Below are positions 33,888-42,072 of a stretch of 64,000 bases of DNA, piece by piece. The position numbers and the translations under genes were made by a program. Source of the DNA: Lysinibacillus timonensis (GTDB lineage: Bacteria > Bacillota > Bacilli > Bacillales_A > Planococcaceae); assembly GCF_900291985.1 (NCBI RefSeq), contig NZ_LT985980.1, positions 2,936,001 through 3,000,000 on the forward strand, read 5' to 3'. Every line of letters begins with the position of its first letter. Position 1 is the first letter of the stretch. Below the pieces are notes generated by a model. That model was not told the origin of the DNA. It ran no database searches and worked only from the letters and a program-made list of their open reading frames with translations.

Positions 33888-35144
33888 ATGAGTAAAACTC
33901 TGAATGTAGTCGAGTTGTTTGCGGGCGTAGGCGGATTTCGATTAGGTTTAGAAAAAGCGAACTCAGACGTTTTTAAAACTGTTTGGGCTAACCAATGGGA
34001 GCCGTCACGTAAAGTACAACATGCGTTTGAATGTTATGCGAGTCATTTTAAGACTGGCGTTGATGAATATAGTAATAAAGATATTACCACAGTTCCAGAT
34101 GAACATTTTGCAAATTTAGAAATAGATTTATTAGTCGGTGGATTTCCTTGCCAAGACTACTCTGTTGCACGTTCACTTTCAGGAGAAAAGGGCCTTGAAG
34201 GTAAAAAGGGCGTACTATTTTGGGAGATTAAACGTGTACTAGAAAATTCACATCCAAAGTATGTGTTATTAGAAAACGTAGATCGTCTATTAAAATCGCC
34301 ATCAAAACAGCGCGGTCGAGATTTTGCTATTATGTTGGCGACATTCCGTGAGTTAAACTATATCGTAGAATGGCGTGTAATTAATGCTGCAGAATACGGT
34401 GGGGCTCAAAAGCGTCGTAGAGTATTTATCTTTGCATATAAAAATGATTTAGATTTAGCAACTAGTCAATTAGGTTTTACACAATACGAAGTTGTATTTA
34501 AGGAAGGTTTCTTTGCAAAAACATTTCCTGTTAAAGAAGAGCCATACAAGGATAGAATAGCTACTGTCGAATTACCAGAAGATATATTACAGATATCAAA
34601 TGAGTTCTCATTTGGATTCCATACGGCTGGGGTTATGATAGGTGGCAAGGTATTTACAGCACATACAGAAGTTCTCCATGAAGAATTTACTCCATTAAAA
34701 GATATCATTTTAGATGAGTCTGAGGTTGAAGAAAAATACTATCTATCAGAATCAGCAGTTGAGAAATTTGCGTATTTAAGAGGATCAAAGAAAATTGAAA
34801 GAACATCTGCAAGTGGACATAAATACATCTTCTCAGAAGGTGGTATGTCACCAACCGATGAGTTAGATGGACCAGGGCGCACAATGTTAACAAGTGAGGG
34901 GACTGTTAATCGTAGTACCCACATTATTGAAGTAAATGGCCGTAAACGTTTCTTAACACCGTTAGAATGTGAACGTCTAAACTCATTTGATGATAACTGG
35001 ACAGCAGGAATGCCTGATAGAATGAGATACTTTTGTATGGGGAATGCGTTAGTAGTTAGTCTTATTACGAAAATGGGACAAACTATTTTGGAGATTGATA
35101 CTGAAGAGACAGTGACTTCGGAACAGATTGAGTTATTTGTATAA
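33888..35144 (+). CDS. DNA (cytosine-5) methyltransferase, Sau3AI-like
   Basis: A 418-residue C5 methyltransferase. Motif I is VVELFAGVGGFRLGL, motif IV GGFPCQDYS with the catalytic Cys88, motif VI VLLENVDRLL, motif VIII EYGGAQKRRRVFIFAY, motif X near GNALVVSLITKM. The target-recognition region (about 200-330) with WANQWEPSRKVQHAFECY near motif II resembles the methyltransferase of the Sau3AI system. It probably protects GATC sites from the divergent endonuclease. AAAGGATG precedes the ATG. It is complete and stands alone on its strand, with a 270-base gap before the next operon. Confidence 0.87.
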   Translation: MSKTLNVVELFAGVGGFRLGLEKANSDVFKTVWANQWEPSRKVQHAFECYASHFKTGVDEYSNKDITTVPDEHFANLEIDLLVGGFPCQDYSVARSLSGEKGLEGKKGVLFWEIKRVLENSHPKYVLLENVDRLLKSPSKQRGRDFAIMLATFRELNYIVEWRVINAAEYGGAQKRRRVFIFAYKNDLDLATSQLGFTQYEVVFKEGFFAKTFPVKEEPYKDRIATVELPEDILQISNEFSFGFHTAGVMIGGKVFTAHTEVLHEEFTPLKDIILDESEVEEKYYLSESAVEKFAYLRGSKKIERTSASGHKYIFSEGGMSPTDELDGPGRTMLTSEGTVNRSTHIIEVNGRKRFLTPLECERLNSFDDNWTAGMPDRMRYFCMGNALVVSLITKMGQTILEIDTEETVTSEQIELFV

Positions 35145-35360
35145 TATATCTTAAATTAACTATGGCATAGGTTCAGTTTAAACTGGGCCTATTATTTTTG
35201 CTTATTACTTAAAAAGAACATAAATTGAATCAAACTAAAAGTTGATGTAGTAATCATAGCATTAATGTAGCCCTACCAGCTAAGAATTAATTTCTATTAG
35301 TAAATGTTTACTAGAGTTTACCTTTAGTAAATCCTATGATATTATACTTTCATAGAGAAA

Positions 35361-35390
35361 ATTCTACATAGATAGAATTTTATTCTATCT
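35361..35390. promoter_or_regulatory. Overlapping inverted repeats, candidate operator of the Xre regulator
   Basis: Two inverted repeats share bases: ATTCTA (35361-35366) / TAGAAT (35373-35378), and AGATAGAA (35370-35377) / TTCTATCT (35383-35390) with five bases between. They lie 24 bases before the start of the Xre-type regulator, an arrangement like the paired operators of restriction controller proteins. Binding is inference. Confidence 0.55.
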
Positions 35391-35413
35391 TTATAGAAAG
35401 GATATAGTTCGTT

Positions 35414-35635
35414 ATGGGATTCACTTATGATAGATTATGGAAGTTAGCCTTAGAAAAAAAGTTGAATAAGACTACTCTTAGAGATAAAGCTGGGATAACT
35501 TCAGCTTCTCTAGCTAGATTAAGCAAAAATAAGAACGTTAGTATGGATGTTCTTGATAGAATTTGTAACTGTTTAGAATGTAATATTGAAGATATTATTG
35601 AACATGTTCCAAAAAAGGAGAGCATTAAAATATGA
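35414..35635 (+). CDS. Xre/Cro-type regulator of the methyltransferase-McrBC operon
   Basis: A 73-residue single-domain helix-turn-helix protein: YDRLWKLALEKKLNKTTLRDKAGITSASLARLSKNKNVSMDVLDRICNCLECNIEDII is the usual Cro/CI domain, with recognition helix near residues 30-42. Its stop overlaps the methyltransferase ATG (ATGA). The position directly before a methyltransferase and restriction genes, with an inverted-repeat operator upstream, suits a controller that delays restriction until DNA is protected. Confidence 0.82.
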   Translation: MGFTYDRLWKLALEKKLNKTTLRDKAGITSASLARLSKNKNVSMDVLDRICNCLECNIEDIIEHVPKKESIKI

Positions 35636-36822
35636 CGTTATCTAAGACAAAAACTGCATTATTAGAAAAGCCAGTATTTGTAGAAAAGATTATGGAACCA
35701 AAAACACAACAATTAGAATTTAGTTTTGAACATACTTTGCCTGATCATGACAAAGGTAAAACCAAAATTAGAAATCGAAATCTACAAACATCACTAAATA
35801 CAATTTCATTATTTAGTGGTGCAGGTGGATTAGATTTAGGGCTAATAAAAGCTGGATATAATGTAGTTTGGGCAAATGATATTCTTAAACCTGCTATAGA
35901 AAATTACCGGCATAATATTGGAGACATATATGAAGGAGATATTACACAAGTTGATGCTAGTGAAATACCAGAAGCGGATGTAGTAGTTGGTGGTTTTCCA
36001 TGCCAACCATTTTCAAGTGCGGGAAATCGTTTAGGTACAGTTGATGAACGTGGTAACCTATATCTTGAATGTATCCGTATTATTGAAGCTAAACATCCAA
36101 AAATAGTAGTATTTGAAAATGTACGTGGGTTGCTTTCAACAAAGAACAAGGATGGTTCAAAATTAATTGATACAATTATTTACTATCTTGAAAATGCAGG
36201 TCCTGGGTATAAAGTTAACTATAAATTACTAAAAGCTAGTGACTACGGTGTACCACAAAATCGGTTCCGTGTAATAATTGTTGGAATTAGAAATGATCTA
36301 GACTTCAATTATACATTTCCGGAGCCTTTAGATATTAATCCAGAGGTATTAACTGTAGGGTATGCTATAAGTAATATTCCTGATGGTACGCCAAATCAAG
36401 ACGAGGTATGGAAATTATCTCCACAAAGTCAAAAACTGATTCGTCATATTCCAGAAGGAGGATCTTGGAAAAGTATTCCCTACGAATTCTTACCAGAACG
36501 TATGAAACGCATCCGTGATAATATGAAACGTTATCATTCTCCTAATTTTTATCGTCGTTTTGCACGTGAAGAAATCAATGGAACTATTACTGCTGCTGCA
36601 ACACCTGAAAATAGTGGGATTTTGCATCCTGTTGAAAATAGAAGGTATAGTGTTCGTGAAATTGCTAGAATACAAAGTTTCCCAGATGATTATGAGTTTG
36701 TTGGAGATTCTATTTCATCCAAATATAAAATTATTGGTAATGCAGTTCCACCGAAGCTTGGGGAAGTAATTGGCCGTTCAATTAAAGAACAACTAGTTCA
36801 AGCTGGATATCAAATATTATAG
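35632..36822 (+). CDS. DNA (cytosine-5) methyltransferase of the McrBC-like system
   Basis: A 396-residue C5 methyltransferase with a ~55-residue N-terminal extension. Motif I is ISLFSGAGGLDLGL, motif IV GGFPCQPFS with the catalytic Cys124, motif VI VFENVRGLL, motif VIII DYGVPQNRFRVIIVG, and motif X KIIGNAVPPKLG. It is more distant from the first methyltransferase in this window than expected for a recent duplication. Coupled by ATGA to the Xre regulator and followed by a terminator, then mcrB- and mcrC-like genes. Together these resemble LlaJI/BsuMI-like systems, where an McrBC pair cuts DNA lacking the cognate methylation. Specificity is unknown. Confidence 0.87.
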   Translation: MTLSKTKTALLEKPVFVEKIMEPKTQQLEFSFEHTLPDHDKGKTKIRNRNLQTSLNTISLFSGAGGLDLGLIKAGYNVVWANDILKPAIENYRHNIGDIYEGDITQVDASEIPEADVVVGGFPCQPFSSAGNRLGTVDERGNLYLECIRIIEAKHPKIVVFENVRGLLSTKNKDGSKLIDTIIYYLENAGPGYKVNYKLLKASDYGVPQNRFRVIIVGIRNDLDFNYTFPEPLDINPEVLTVGYAISNIPDGTPNQDEVWKLSPQSQKLIRHIPEGGSWKSIPYEFLPERMKRIRDNMKRYHSPNFYRRFAREEINGTITAAATPENSGILHPVENRRYSVREIARIQSFPDDYEFVGDSISSKYKIIGNAVPPKLGEVIGRSIKEQLVQAGYQIL

Positions 36823-36827
36823 AAATG

Positions 36828-36856
36828 GACAGCTCTAAGGAGTTGTCTTTTTTTTA
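36828..36856 (+). terminator. Terminator between methyltransferase and mcrB
   Basis: Arms GACAGCTC / GAGTTGTC with a four-base loop followed by T8. It implies that mcrB-mcrC are transcribed separately, or by partial read-through, from the regulator-methyltransferase unit. Confidence 0.75.
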
Positions 36857-36933
36857 TAATTTTATATATAGTATATAAAAACGTGTATTATTAAATATTG
36901 ATAAGTAAGAATAGAATTTAATAGGAGGATAAG

Positions 36934-38559
36934 ATGACAGCGTATTATGTTTCAAAAGATGACGTTCTACAGTCAATAGAATATTTTAAAAACCTAAATA
37001 TCGATAATGATGCTATGTTACCAGCGTATTTATTAACAAAGCATTTAGGTATATCTCTAAGGAGGCCTGTAAAATTTGTAAGCCTTGATTCCAATGAAAA
37101 AGCAAATATATTAAAGGCGATATGGCTGCTAGGTGGCTTACAAGGGAAAAATGAAATTGGAAAAAAAAGATCGGTTCTGTTTCCTAATGCCTTTAAGTCT
37201 GGTGAAATCTTAGCAAGTGATTTCTATCAAGCAGGTACTGATTTTTCTGGTTTAGTTGGCCGTGTTAAGGATACTATTGAAAAGAAAAATATCAATGTAT
37301 CACTTTTTGTAGATAATAATAAACAATTGACTTTATCCAGAAGGTACAAAGATATTATCGATGAACATTATCTCAAAGGTGGGAAAATTTCTTTAAAACA
37401 TTTTGCCTGTTGGGTTTTTCGTTTTGTTGATTTGGAATTTCAAAAAACACCTGATAACTATGAATTTACTCGAGTCATAAGCAAAGCTATTAAAAACTTT
37501 TTCAAAATAAGTAAAAATGACTTTCTCTGGTTATTTGAGGATGATATTTTAAGTGGTTCTATTAGTCCATCATCTACATCTATTTCATCATCTGATGTAA
37601 GAGATGCATTTACATTTAAATCTGGTGATGAGCCTGAAATTGATACTACACCTACTGTTGCTCAAGAAATAACAGTAGATAAGAATCAAGTTGAAAAATT
37701 CATACAACTAACTGGTGATAATCCAAGCGATGAACAAATATATAATACTTTGTTACAGACAAAACAAATTGTTCTGACGGGTGTTCCTGGAATTGGAAAA
37801 TCGAGATTTTTAAATAATTTAAAAAGTAAATTCCATTTTTCAGAAATGATTCAGTTCCATGCAAACTATTCTTATGAAGACTTTATTGGCGGAGATACAA
37901 TAGAAAATTCATCCATTACTTCTAAACGGGGAAGATTCTTAGAATTTTTAGAAACTGCAAAGAATGATAGGAATAATAATTATTTATTTATTATAGATGA
38001 ATTAAATCGTGGCAATATTGCACAGATATTTGGTGAAACAATATTAACTCTAGATCGAGGTTACACTGTCAGTTTACAGAAAGAAATAGATATGGTTAAA
38101 GAAATTTCAATACCTAGTAATGTATATATTGCTTGTTCAATGAACTCGAGTGATAGAAATATCGCATTTCTTGATTTAGCAATTAGGAGACGATTTGCCT
38201 TTATAGAGTTGCAACCAAATTATGAATTACTTTCAACAATAACCGAATATGGGACATATGATTTAGGTGATATATTAAAAACAATTAATACTAGAATTTT
38301 GAATACACTAGGAAAAGAAGAATTATTACTTGGACATTCTTATTTTTTATCAGATTTTGTAAAAGCGAACGGTAAGTATGTATGGACAGATGAAACTCTT
38401 CATAGACAATTTAATTTTGTTATACTTCCGACATTACGAGAATATACATTTTCAAATCAAAATGCCATAGTTACTATTTTAGGTGAGCCATTAAGTAGTG
38501 GTTTGATTGAGTTAGAGGATTTCGTGGAAGCGTTTGGAGAAGAATTCGGTAAGAACTAA
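36934..38559 (+). CDS. mcrB: McrB-like AAA+ GTPase
   Basis: McrB is a GTP-driven AAA+ motor that, with McrC, translocates and cuts DNA. Here about 270 N-terminal residues (target recognition, unlike E. coli McrB in sequence) precede the motor. Walker A is GVPGIGKS at 283-290, Walker B FIIDELNRGNIAQIFGE with Asp355, and MNSSDRNIAFLDLAIRRRF is the position of the family's NTxD GTP-specificity motif (here NSSD). A GGAGG site lies six bases before the ATG. mcrC follows 14 bases later. Given the adjacent C5 methyltransferase, it probably acts on unmodified sites as in LlaJI, not on methylated DNA as classical type IV McrBC does; that is inference. Confidence 0.83.
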   Translation: MTAYYVSKDDVLQSIEYFKNLNIDNDAMLPAYLLTKHLGISLRRPVKFVSLDSNEKANILKAIWLLGGLQGKNEIGKKRSVLFPNAFKSGEILASDFYQAGTDFSGLVGRVKDTIEKKNINVSLFVDNNKQLTLSRRYKDIIDEHYLKGGKISLKHFACWVFRFVDLEFQKTPDNYEFTRVISKAIKNFFKISKNDFLWLFEDDILSGSISPSSTSISSSDVRDAFTFKSGDEPEIDTTPTVAQEITVDKNQVEKFIQLTGDNPSDEQIYNTLLQTKQIVLTGVPGIGKSRFLNNLKSKFHFSEMIQFHANYSYEDFIGGDTIENSSITSKRGRFLEFLETAKNDRNNNYLFIIDELNRGNIAQIFGETILTLDRGYTVSLQKEIDMVKEISIPSNVYIACSMNSSDRNIAFLDLAIRRRFAFIELQPNYELLSTITEYGTYDLGDILKTINTRILNTLGKEELLLGHSYFLSDFVKANGKYVWTDETLHRQFNFVILPTLREYTFSNQNAIVTILGEPLSSGLIELEDFVEAFGEEFGKN

Positions 38560-38573
38560 AGGGTTGATGGAAA

Positions 38574-39818
38574 ATGGAGGAAATTATTAATACTGAGGGA
38601 CAAAATATAATTAATGTTTATCCAGATGAAAAAGATTTTTTTACTAAATTTCTTGAAAAAAAGGGGATTGCATGGAGATTTGAGCACAGAGAATCTTCAG
38701 TAGTAGTTTTAAGTAATTCCCTTACTGGATATATAAAAACACCAAGAAGATTAATTAATATAGAACCAAAATACAAAGAAATAAACTTAGAACATATTTT
38801 GAGATTGTATAATTATGTTTATAGTTATCGTGATGTCCAGGATGATGAGTTGTTAGATATAAATAAAAGCAATCAAAGTCAAAATATTATTAATTCTTTT
38901 TTGAACAAATTACAAGAGAACGTTTCAATAGGGGTTCTACAAGAATATTTTCCAGTAGAACAAGAAATAAGATACTTTAAGGGAAATGTCGATTATGTTT
39001 CAACTTATAAAAATATCTTAAAATTAAGAAGAAATCCTGTAAATACTGAAGTATATACTTTATCAGCAAATGTTGATATTAATCAGCTAATAGTAGGAGC
39101 ATTACAAATAATCTCACAGTCTGGGCAAAGTAGATCCGAGGCTATGGAATTACTAGGTTATTTTGAAAATGTTACCCCTATTAAAGAAAATGCAAGTCAA
39201 TTTCTTCAAAGTATCCATTTTAACACTAAGAATATTCGATATAAAAAAGTAGCATCAGATGCTGCTATGATTATTGATTCTTTATTCTATGACGGAGTAA
39301 GAGGGAATATTGGTGGAGAGAGTTTTCTTATTAATTTTGATATGCTGTTTGAAAAATTCATAAGAAAAATTCTCCTTGAAGAAACAAAAGAAAGACATTT
39401 TTCAGTATGGAAAGAACCAAAGTTTTTTGGTAATGAATATCTCGATGGTTTAGTGATGAGTAGCAGATTTTATCAACCAGATATATTATACAAATTTAAT
39501 CCAGAGAATGAAGATAAGGATTATAAACCCACAGCAGAAGCAGTGTTGGATGTCAAGAATAAAGCTAATGGTGTATTTAAAAATGCGGATATTTATCAGA
39601 TTATGTTATATAATCAACTTTTATATGCAAAAAAGAGTATCTTAATTTACCCATCCTTTAATTACAGACCATCTACTATTTTAACAATTGAAAATGACAG
39701 TCTACCAGTACCAGAAATACATTCAGTTTTTATTGATATAGCAAGTCTTGATGCAGAATCATTTAAGAAAGCAATAAGTAATTTAATTGAAAACATTTAT
39801 GAAATACTTGAGAGTTGA
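38574..39818 (+). CDS. mcrC: McrC-like nuclease subunit
   Basis: McrC supplies the PD-(D/E)XK nuclease and stimulates McrB's GTPase. The N-terminal part (GIAWRFEHRESSVVVLSNSLTGYIKTPRRLINIEPKY) and EHILRLYNYVYSY match the McrC/5-methylcytosine-specific subunit pattern. Near the C-terminus, FYQPDILYKF followed by AVLDVKNK gives the catalytic D and D-x-K. Length 414 residues, normal. It is co-transcribed with mcrB and followed by a strong terminator. Confidence 0.82.
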   Translation: MEEIINTEGQNIINVYPDEKDFFTKFLEKKGIAWRFEHRESSVVVLSNSLTGYIKTPRRLINIEPKYKEINLEHILRLYNYVYSYRDVQDDELLDINKSNQSQNIINSFLNKLQENVSIGVLQEYFPVEQEIRYFKGNVDYVSTYKNILKLRRNPVNTEVYTLSANVDINQLIVGALQIISQSGQSRSEAMELLGYFENVTPIKENASQFLQSIHFNTKNIRYKKVASDAAMIIDSLFYDGVRGNIGGESFLINFDMLFEKFIRKILLEETKERHFSVWKEPKFFGNEYLDGLVMSSRFYQPDILYKFNPENEDKDYKPTAEAVLDVKNKANGVFKNADIYQIMLYNQLLYAKKSILIYPSFNYRPSTILTIENDSLPVPEIHSVFIDIASLDAESFKKAISNLIENIYEILES

Positions 39819-39860
39819 TAATTAAAGATATAACTCATTCCTCTATAGTTAAGTGGGCGA

Positions 39861-39893
39861 GCTAGCAACCAAAAATTAGTTGTTAGCTTTTTA
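39861..39893 (+). terminator. Terminator after mcrC
   Basis: Arms GCTAGCAAC / GTTGTTAGC, then TTTTTATAA. It ends the defence island on the right. Confidence 0.75.
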
Positions 39894-39912
39894 TAATATC
39901 TATTTCATTTAT

Positions 39913-40110
39913 TCACTTTTTAATCAAGCAGTTGAACTCTTCATGGACTTCGCGTACTAGTGCCTGTTCAGGAGTCTCTCCATCTTCAATCTTCCCACCA
40001 GGAAACTCCCAGTAGTTTGGTAGTGACATATCAGGACCTCTTAGTGCGCAGAAAATTTCATTCTTTTCATTTTCAATAATTGCGCCAACAACGTGGACTG
40101 TTTTTTTCAT
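39913..40110 (-). pseudogene. Nudix (MutT-like) hydrolase gene truncated at its 3' end
   Basis: The frame starts properly (MKKTVHVVGAIIENE) and carries a complete Nudix box, GGKIEDGETPEQALVREVHEE, the metal-binding signature of pyrophosphohydrolases acting on (d)NTPs. It ends after 65 residues with CLIKK and a stop, whereas MutT-like proteins have about 130. The second half (substrate-binding strands and helix) is absent, replaced by the mcrC terminator region. I read this as an insertion or replacement boundary. The short product is unlikely to fold. Confidence 0.72.
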
Positions 40111-40304
40111 ATGCTATCACCTAGTTCTATTGTATTGTATTGTATTTTAGCTTCAATTTGGAAAATTTCATCAAACTTTTCTGTTTGTATAGTTATAATT
40201 TACTAAAGGGATTTTTTATTTTAAGTATAATGAGGAGATATCTATTTCTAGCTCATAAACCATTTATTTAAACCCAATGAAGCATCATTAAGAACTGATC
40301 AAAA

Positions 40305-40587
40305 ATGCATAGCAAAAAATTCTTGCTAAGACTGTTACTCTTCAACATAGTTGCCTTACTAATTTTCATTGGATATTCCGCCTACAGCATCTGGTCCTTT
40401 AGTGGAAAAGTTCAATTAGTTAAGACCGATGTGATAGCTGTACTTGGTGCTGTTACTTGGGAAGATCAACCATCGCCTGTATTTCGTAAACGATATAGGT
40501 GCTCCAAGTAATGGATGATTAATTAACATGGGTTCAATTGTAATGATTATCGTATGTATCTTAATAGTAAAGTTTTATACAAATTAA
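40305..40587 (+). pseudogene. Decayed copy of the YdcF two-gene cassette found at 52 kb
   Basis: Codons 40305-40490 encode the membrane anchor and start of a YdcF-like protein (LLIFIGYSAYSIWSFSGKVQ, then PSPVF) nearly as in the intact gene at 51950. From about 40496 the sequence matches the end of the intact 60-residue gene at 52604 (GAPSNG-stop-LINMGSIVMII, ending YTN and stop). About 0.6 kb between the two halves has been deleted, and a TGA/TAA interrupts the second part. The first frame stops at 40511. A dead, deleted paralogue. Confidence 0.75.
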
Positions 40588-40650
40588 TTACATATATATT
40601 TTGTAGTCAAGAGTTGAAGGTTAATAAAAAGGTTAGGAACGGAGGCCCCC

Positions 40651-41736
40651 ATGAACAAAGATCTCGAAAAATTCAAACGTGCGTATGAACGGTTATGTAA
40701 ACAGTTCAATATTGAACCGAATGAAGCACAACATCCATTCCAAGAGGTGTTGAGTGAACTTGAAGTGGCGTCGAAAGAAAGTGATGCGAAGCAAGCCGAA
40801 GAGAGGATGCGAAGATTACAGCGTTCAAAGCAAGAGTACTTTAGAAAAGTGGACCCGCAAAGTCGACCTTTACGTGAACGGATTTTTCTCCATGATTCAC
40901 GAATTCAGGATAGACCAATCATTGAGAAAAAGCGCAAAGAACTAGAACAGCAGTTTCGCGAGATTTTAAGAACTGAGCCGAATAATGCTGTTGTCCGCTA
41001 CCGTTATGGATATTTTCTTATGGAAGAGATGAACTTTTCCCGAGCCATCCGTTATTTTGAAGAGGCGTTACGAGTACATAACAAGCGCAATTGTACAGTT
41101 CCCTTAGAAGAGGCGCAAAAGGTGAAAGCCCATATGTATATTGGTTTTTGTGGTGGGCAGTTGCTGAAAGAGAGTTTGGATCAGTTAGGGCAGATTGAGG
41201 TGGATTTTGAGTCATTTGATACTGAGGGGCGAACGATGACAAAAGCTTTACTAATGGTAATGAATGAGCGCGAGCAATATTATGCCATTGTGAATGGTGA
41301 AAAACGGGCGATTTCCTTAACGGAATATTTGCGATACAAAGAAGTGTTAGAAGAAGATTGTTTGTTCATTAGTGAAGTTGAAGGTGCGACATTTATTAAA
41401 TTAGGCGAGTGGAGAACGAAAGACTTTCCATCTGCATTATCGAGGCTAATCCATGTCATTATGCAGGAAATAACTAGTGATGGCTATGTAACGGTTGAAA
41501 GGCTGCAGGAGTTGTTGGATGGTCGAAATACAGCTGATTCAATTAGAAGAAACATTGATCGCATTCATGAACAATGTAAGGTTCTTAAAGATGAACACGA
41601 CATTGAATTATTTAAACTAGACCGTTCCAACCCAGAAGCCCCAAAAGTAAAGCTTATCCTCGAAAATTATATATACGTCTATCGGGAAACTGAGAAATTT
41701 GATTTTACCCAATTAAATATTGATGAAGAGGAATGA
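40651..41736 (+). CDS. Tetratricopeptide-like protein of unknown function
   Basis: A 361-residue soluble protein. The N-terminal ~110 residues are a highly charged helix (ERMRRLQRSKQEYFRKVDP). Two TPR-like units follow: NNAVVRYRYGYFLMEEMNFSRAIRYFEEALRV near 113-145 and a looser one near 150-175. The C-terminal half (SALSRLIHVIMQEITSDGYVTVERLQELL) looks like a winged-helix or response-regulator-output-like helical region. GGAGG precedes the ATG at ideal distance. Single gene with its own terminator. Possibly a regulatory scaffold; I do not recognise a named family. Confidence 0.6.
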   Translation: MNKDLEKFKRAYERLCKQFNIEPNEAQHPFQEVLSELEVASKESDAKQAEERMRRLQRSKQEYFRKVDPQSRPLRERIFLHDSRIQDRPIIEKKRKELEQQFREILRTEPNNAVVRYRYGYFLMEEMNFSRAIRYFEEALRVHNKRNCTVPLEEAQKVKAHMYIGFCGGQLLKESLDQLGQIEVDFESFDTEGRTMTKALLMVMNEREQYYAIVNGEKRAISLTEYLRYKEVLEEDCLFISEVEGATFIKLGEWRTKDFPSALSRLIHVIMQEITSDGYVTVERLQELLDGRNTADSIRRNIDRIHEQCKVLKDEHDIELFKLDRSNPEAPKVKLILENYIYVYRETEKFDFTQLNIDEEE

Positions 41737-41744
41737 CAGATTAG

Positions 41745-41776
41745 CAGCAAACGAGTGAAGGTTTGCTGTTTTTTTG
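41745..41776 (+). terminator. Terminator after the TPR gene
   Basis: Arms CAGCAAAC / GTTTGCTG with an eight-base loop followed by T7. Confidence 0.85.
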
Positions 41777-41837
41777 CATTAGGTAAAGTATTTTTCTTAC
41801 TTGCATTTGCCAACATTCAGGCGAGTTCTAATAATTT

Positions 41838-41945
41838 ATGAATTTTGGCTAATAAGTCCTGTAGATTGTCTGATAACTCTATGATTTTGACTAATAAGTC
41901 CCGTAGATTGTCCGATAACTCTATAATTTTGTCTAATAACAGCCG
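41838..41945. repeat. Imperfect ~42-base tandem repeat, about 2.5 units
   Basis: Units begin at 41838 (43 bases), 41881 (42 bases) and 41923 (partial). Shared text: CTAATAAGTC-C-GTAGATTGTC-GATAACTCT, with ATTTTG before it. The third unit diverges after CTAATAA. A similar TCTAATAACTGACCG phrase occurs near 52845, so this may be a dispersed intergenic element of the genome. Confidence 0.6.
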
Positions 41946-42072
41946 TGGGGATCGCGGAATTTTCAATAAGTAATTCTATACCGTCGTTGGACAATGTTGT
42001 CCGAGCCGCCATGCTATAACATTCATATACCGCTAAACAAAGCGGATCACATGTTGAGGGAGCGGATTGTAT

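Noticed and set aside
41838-41945. CRISPR array
   Set aside because: Units are directly abutting without spacers.
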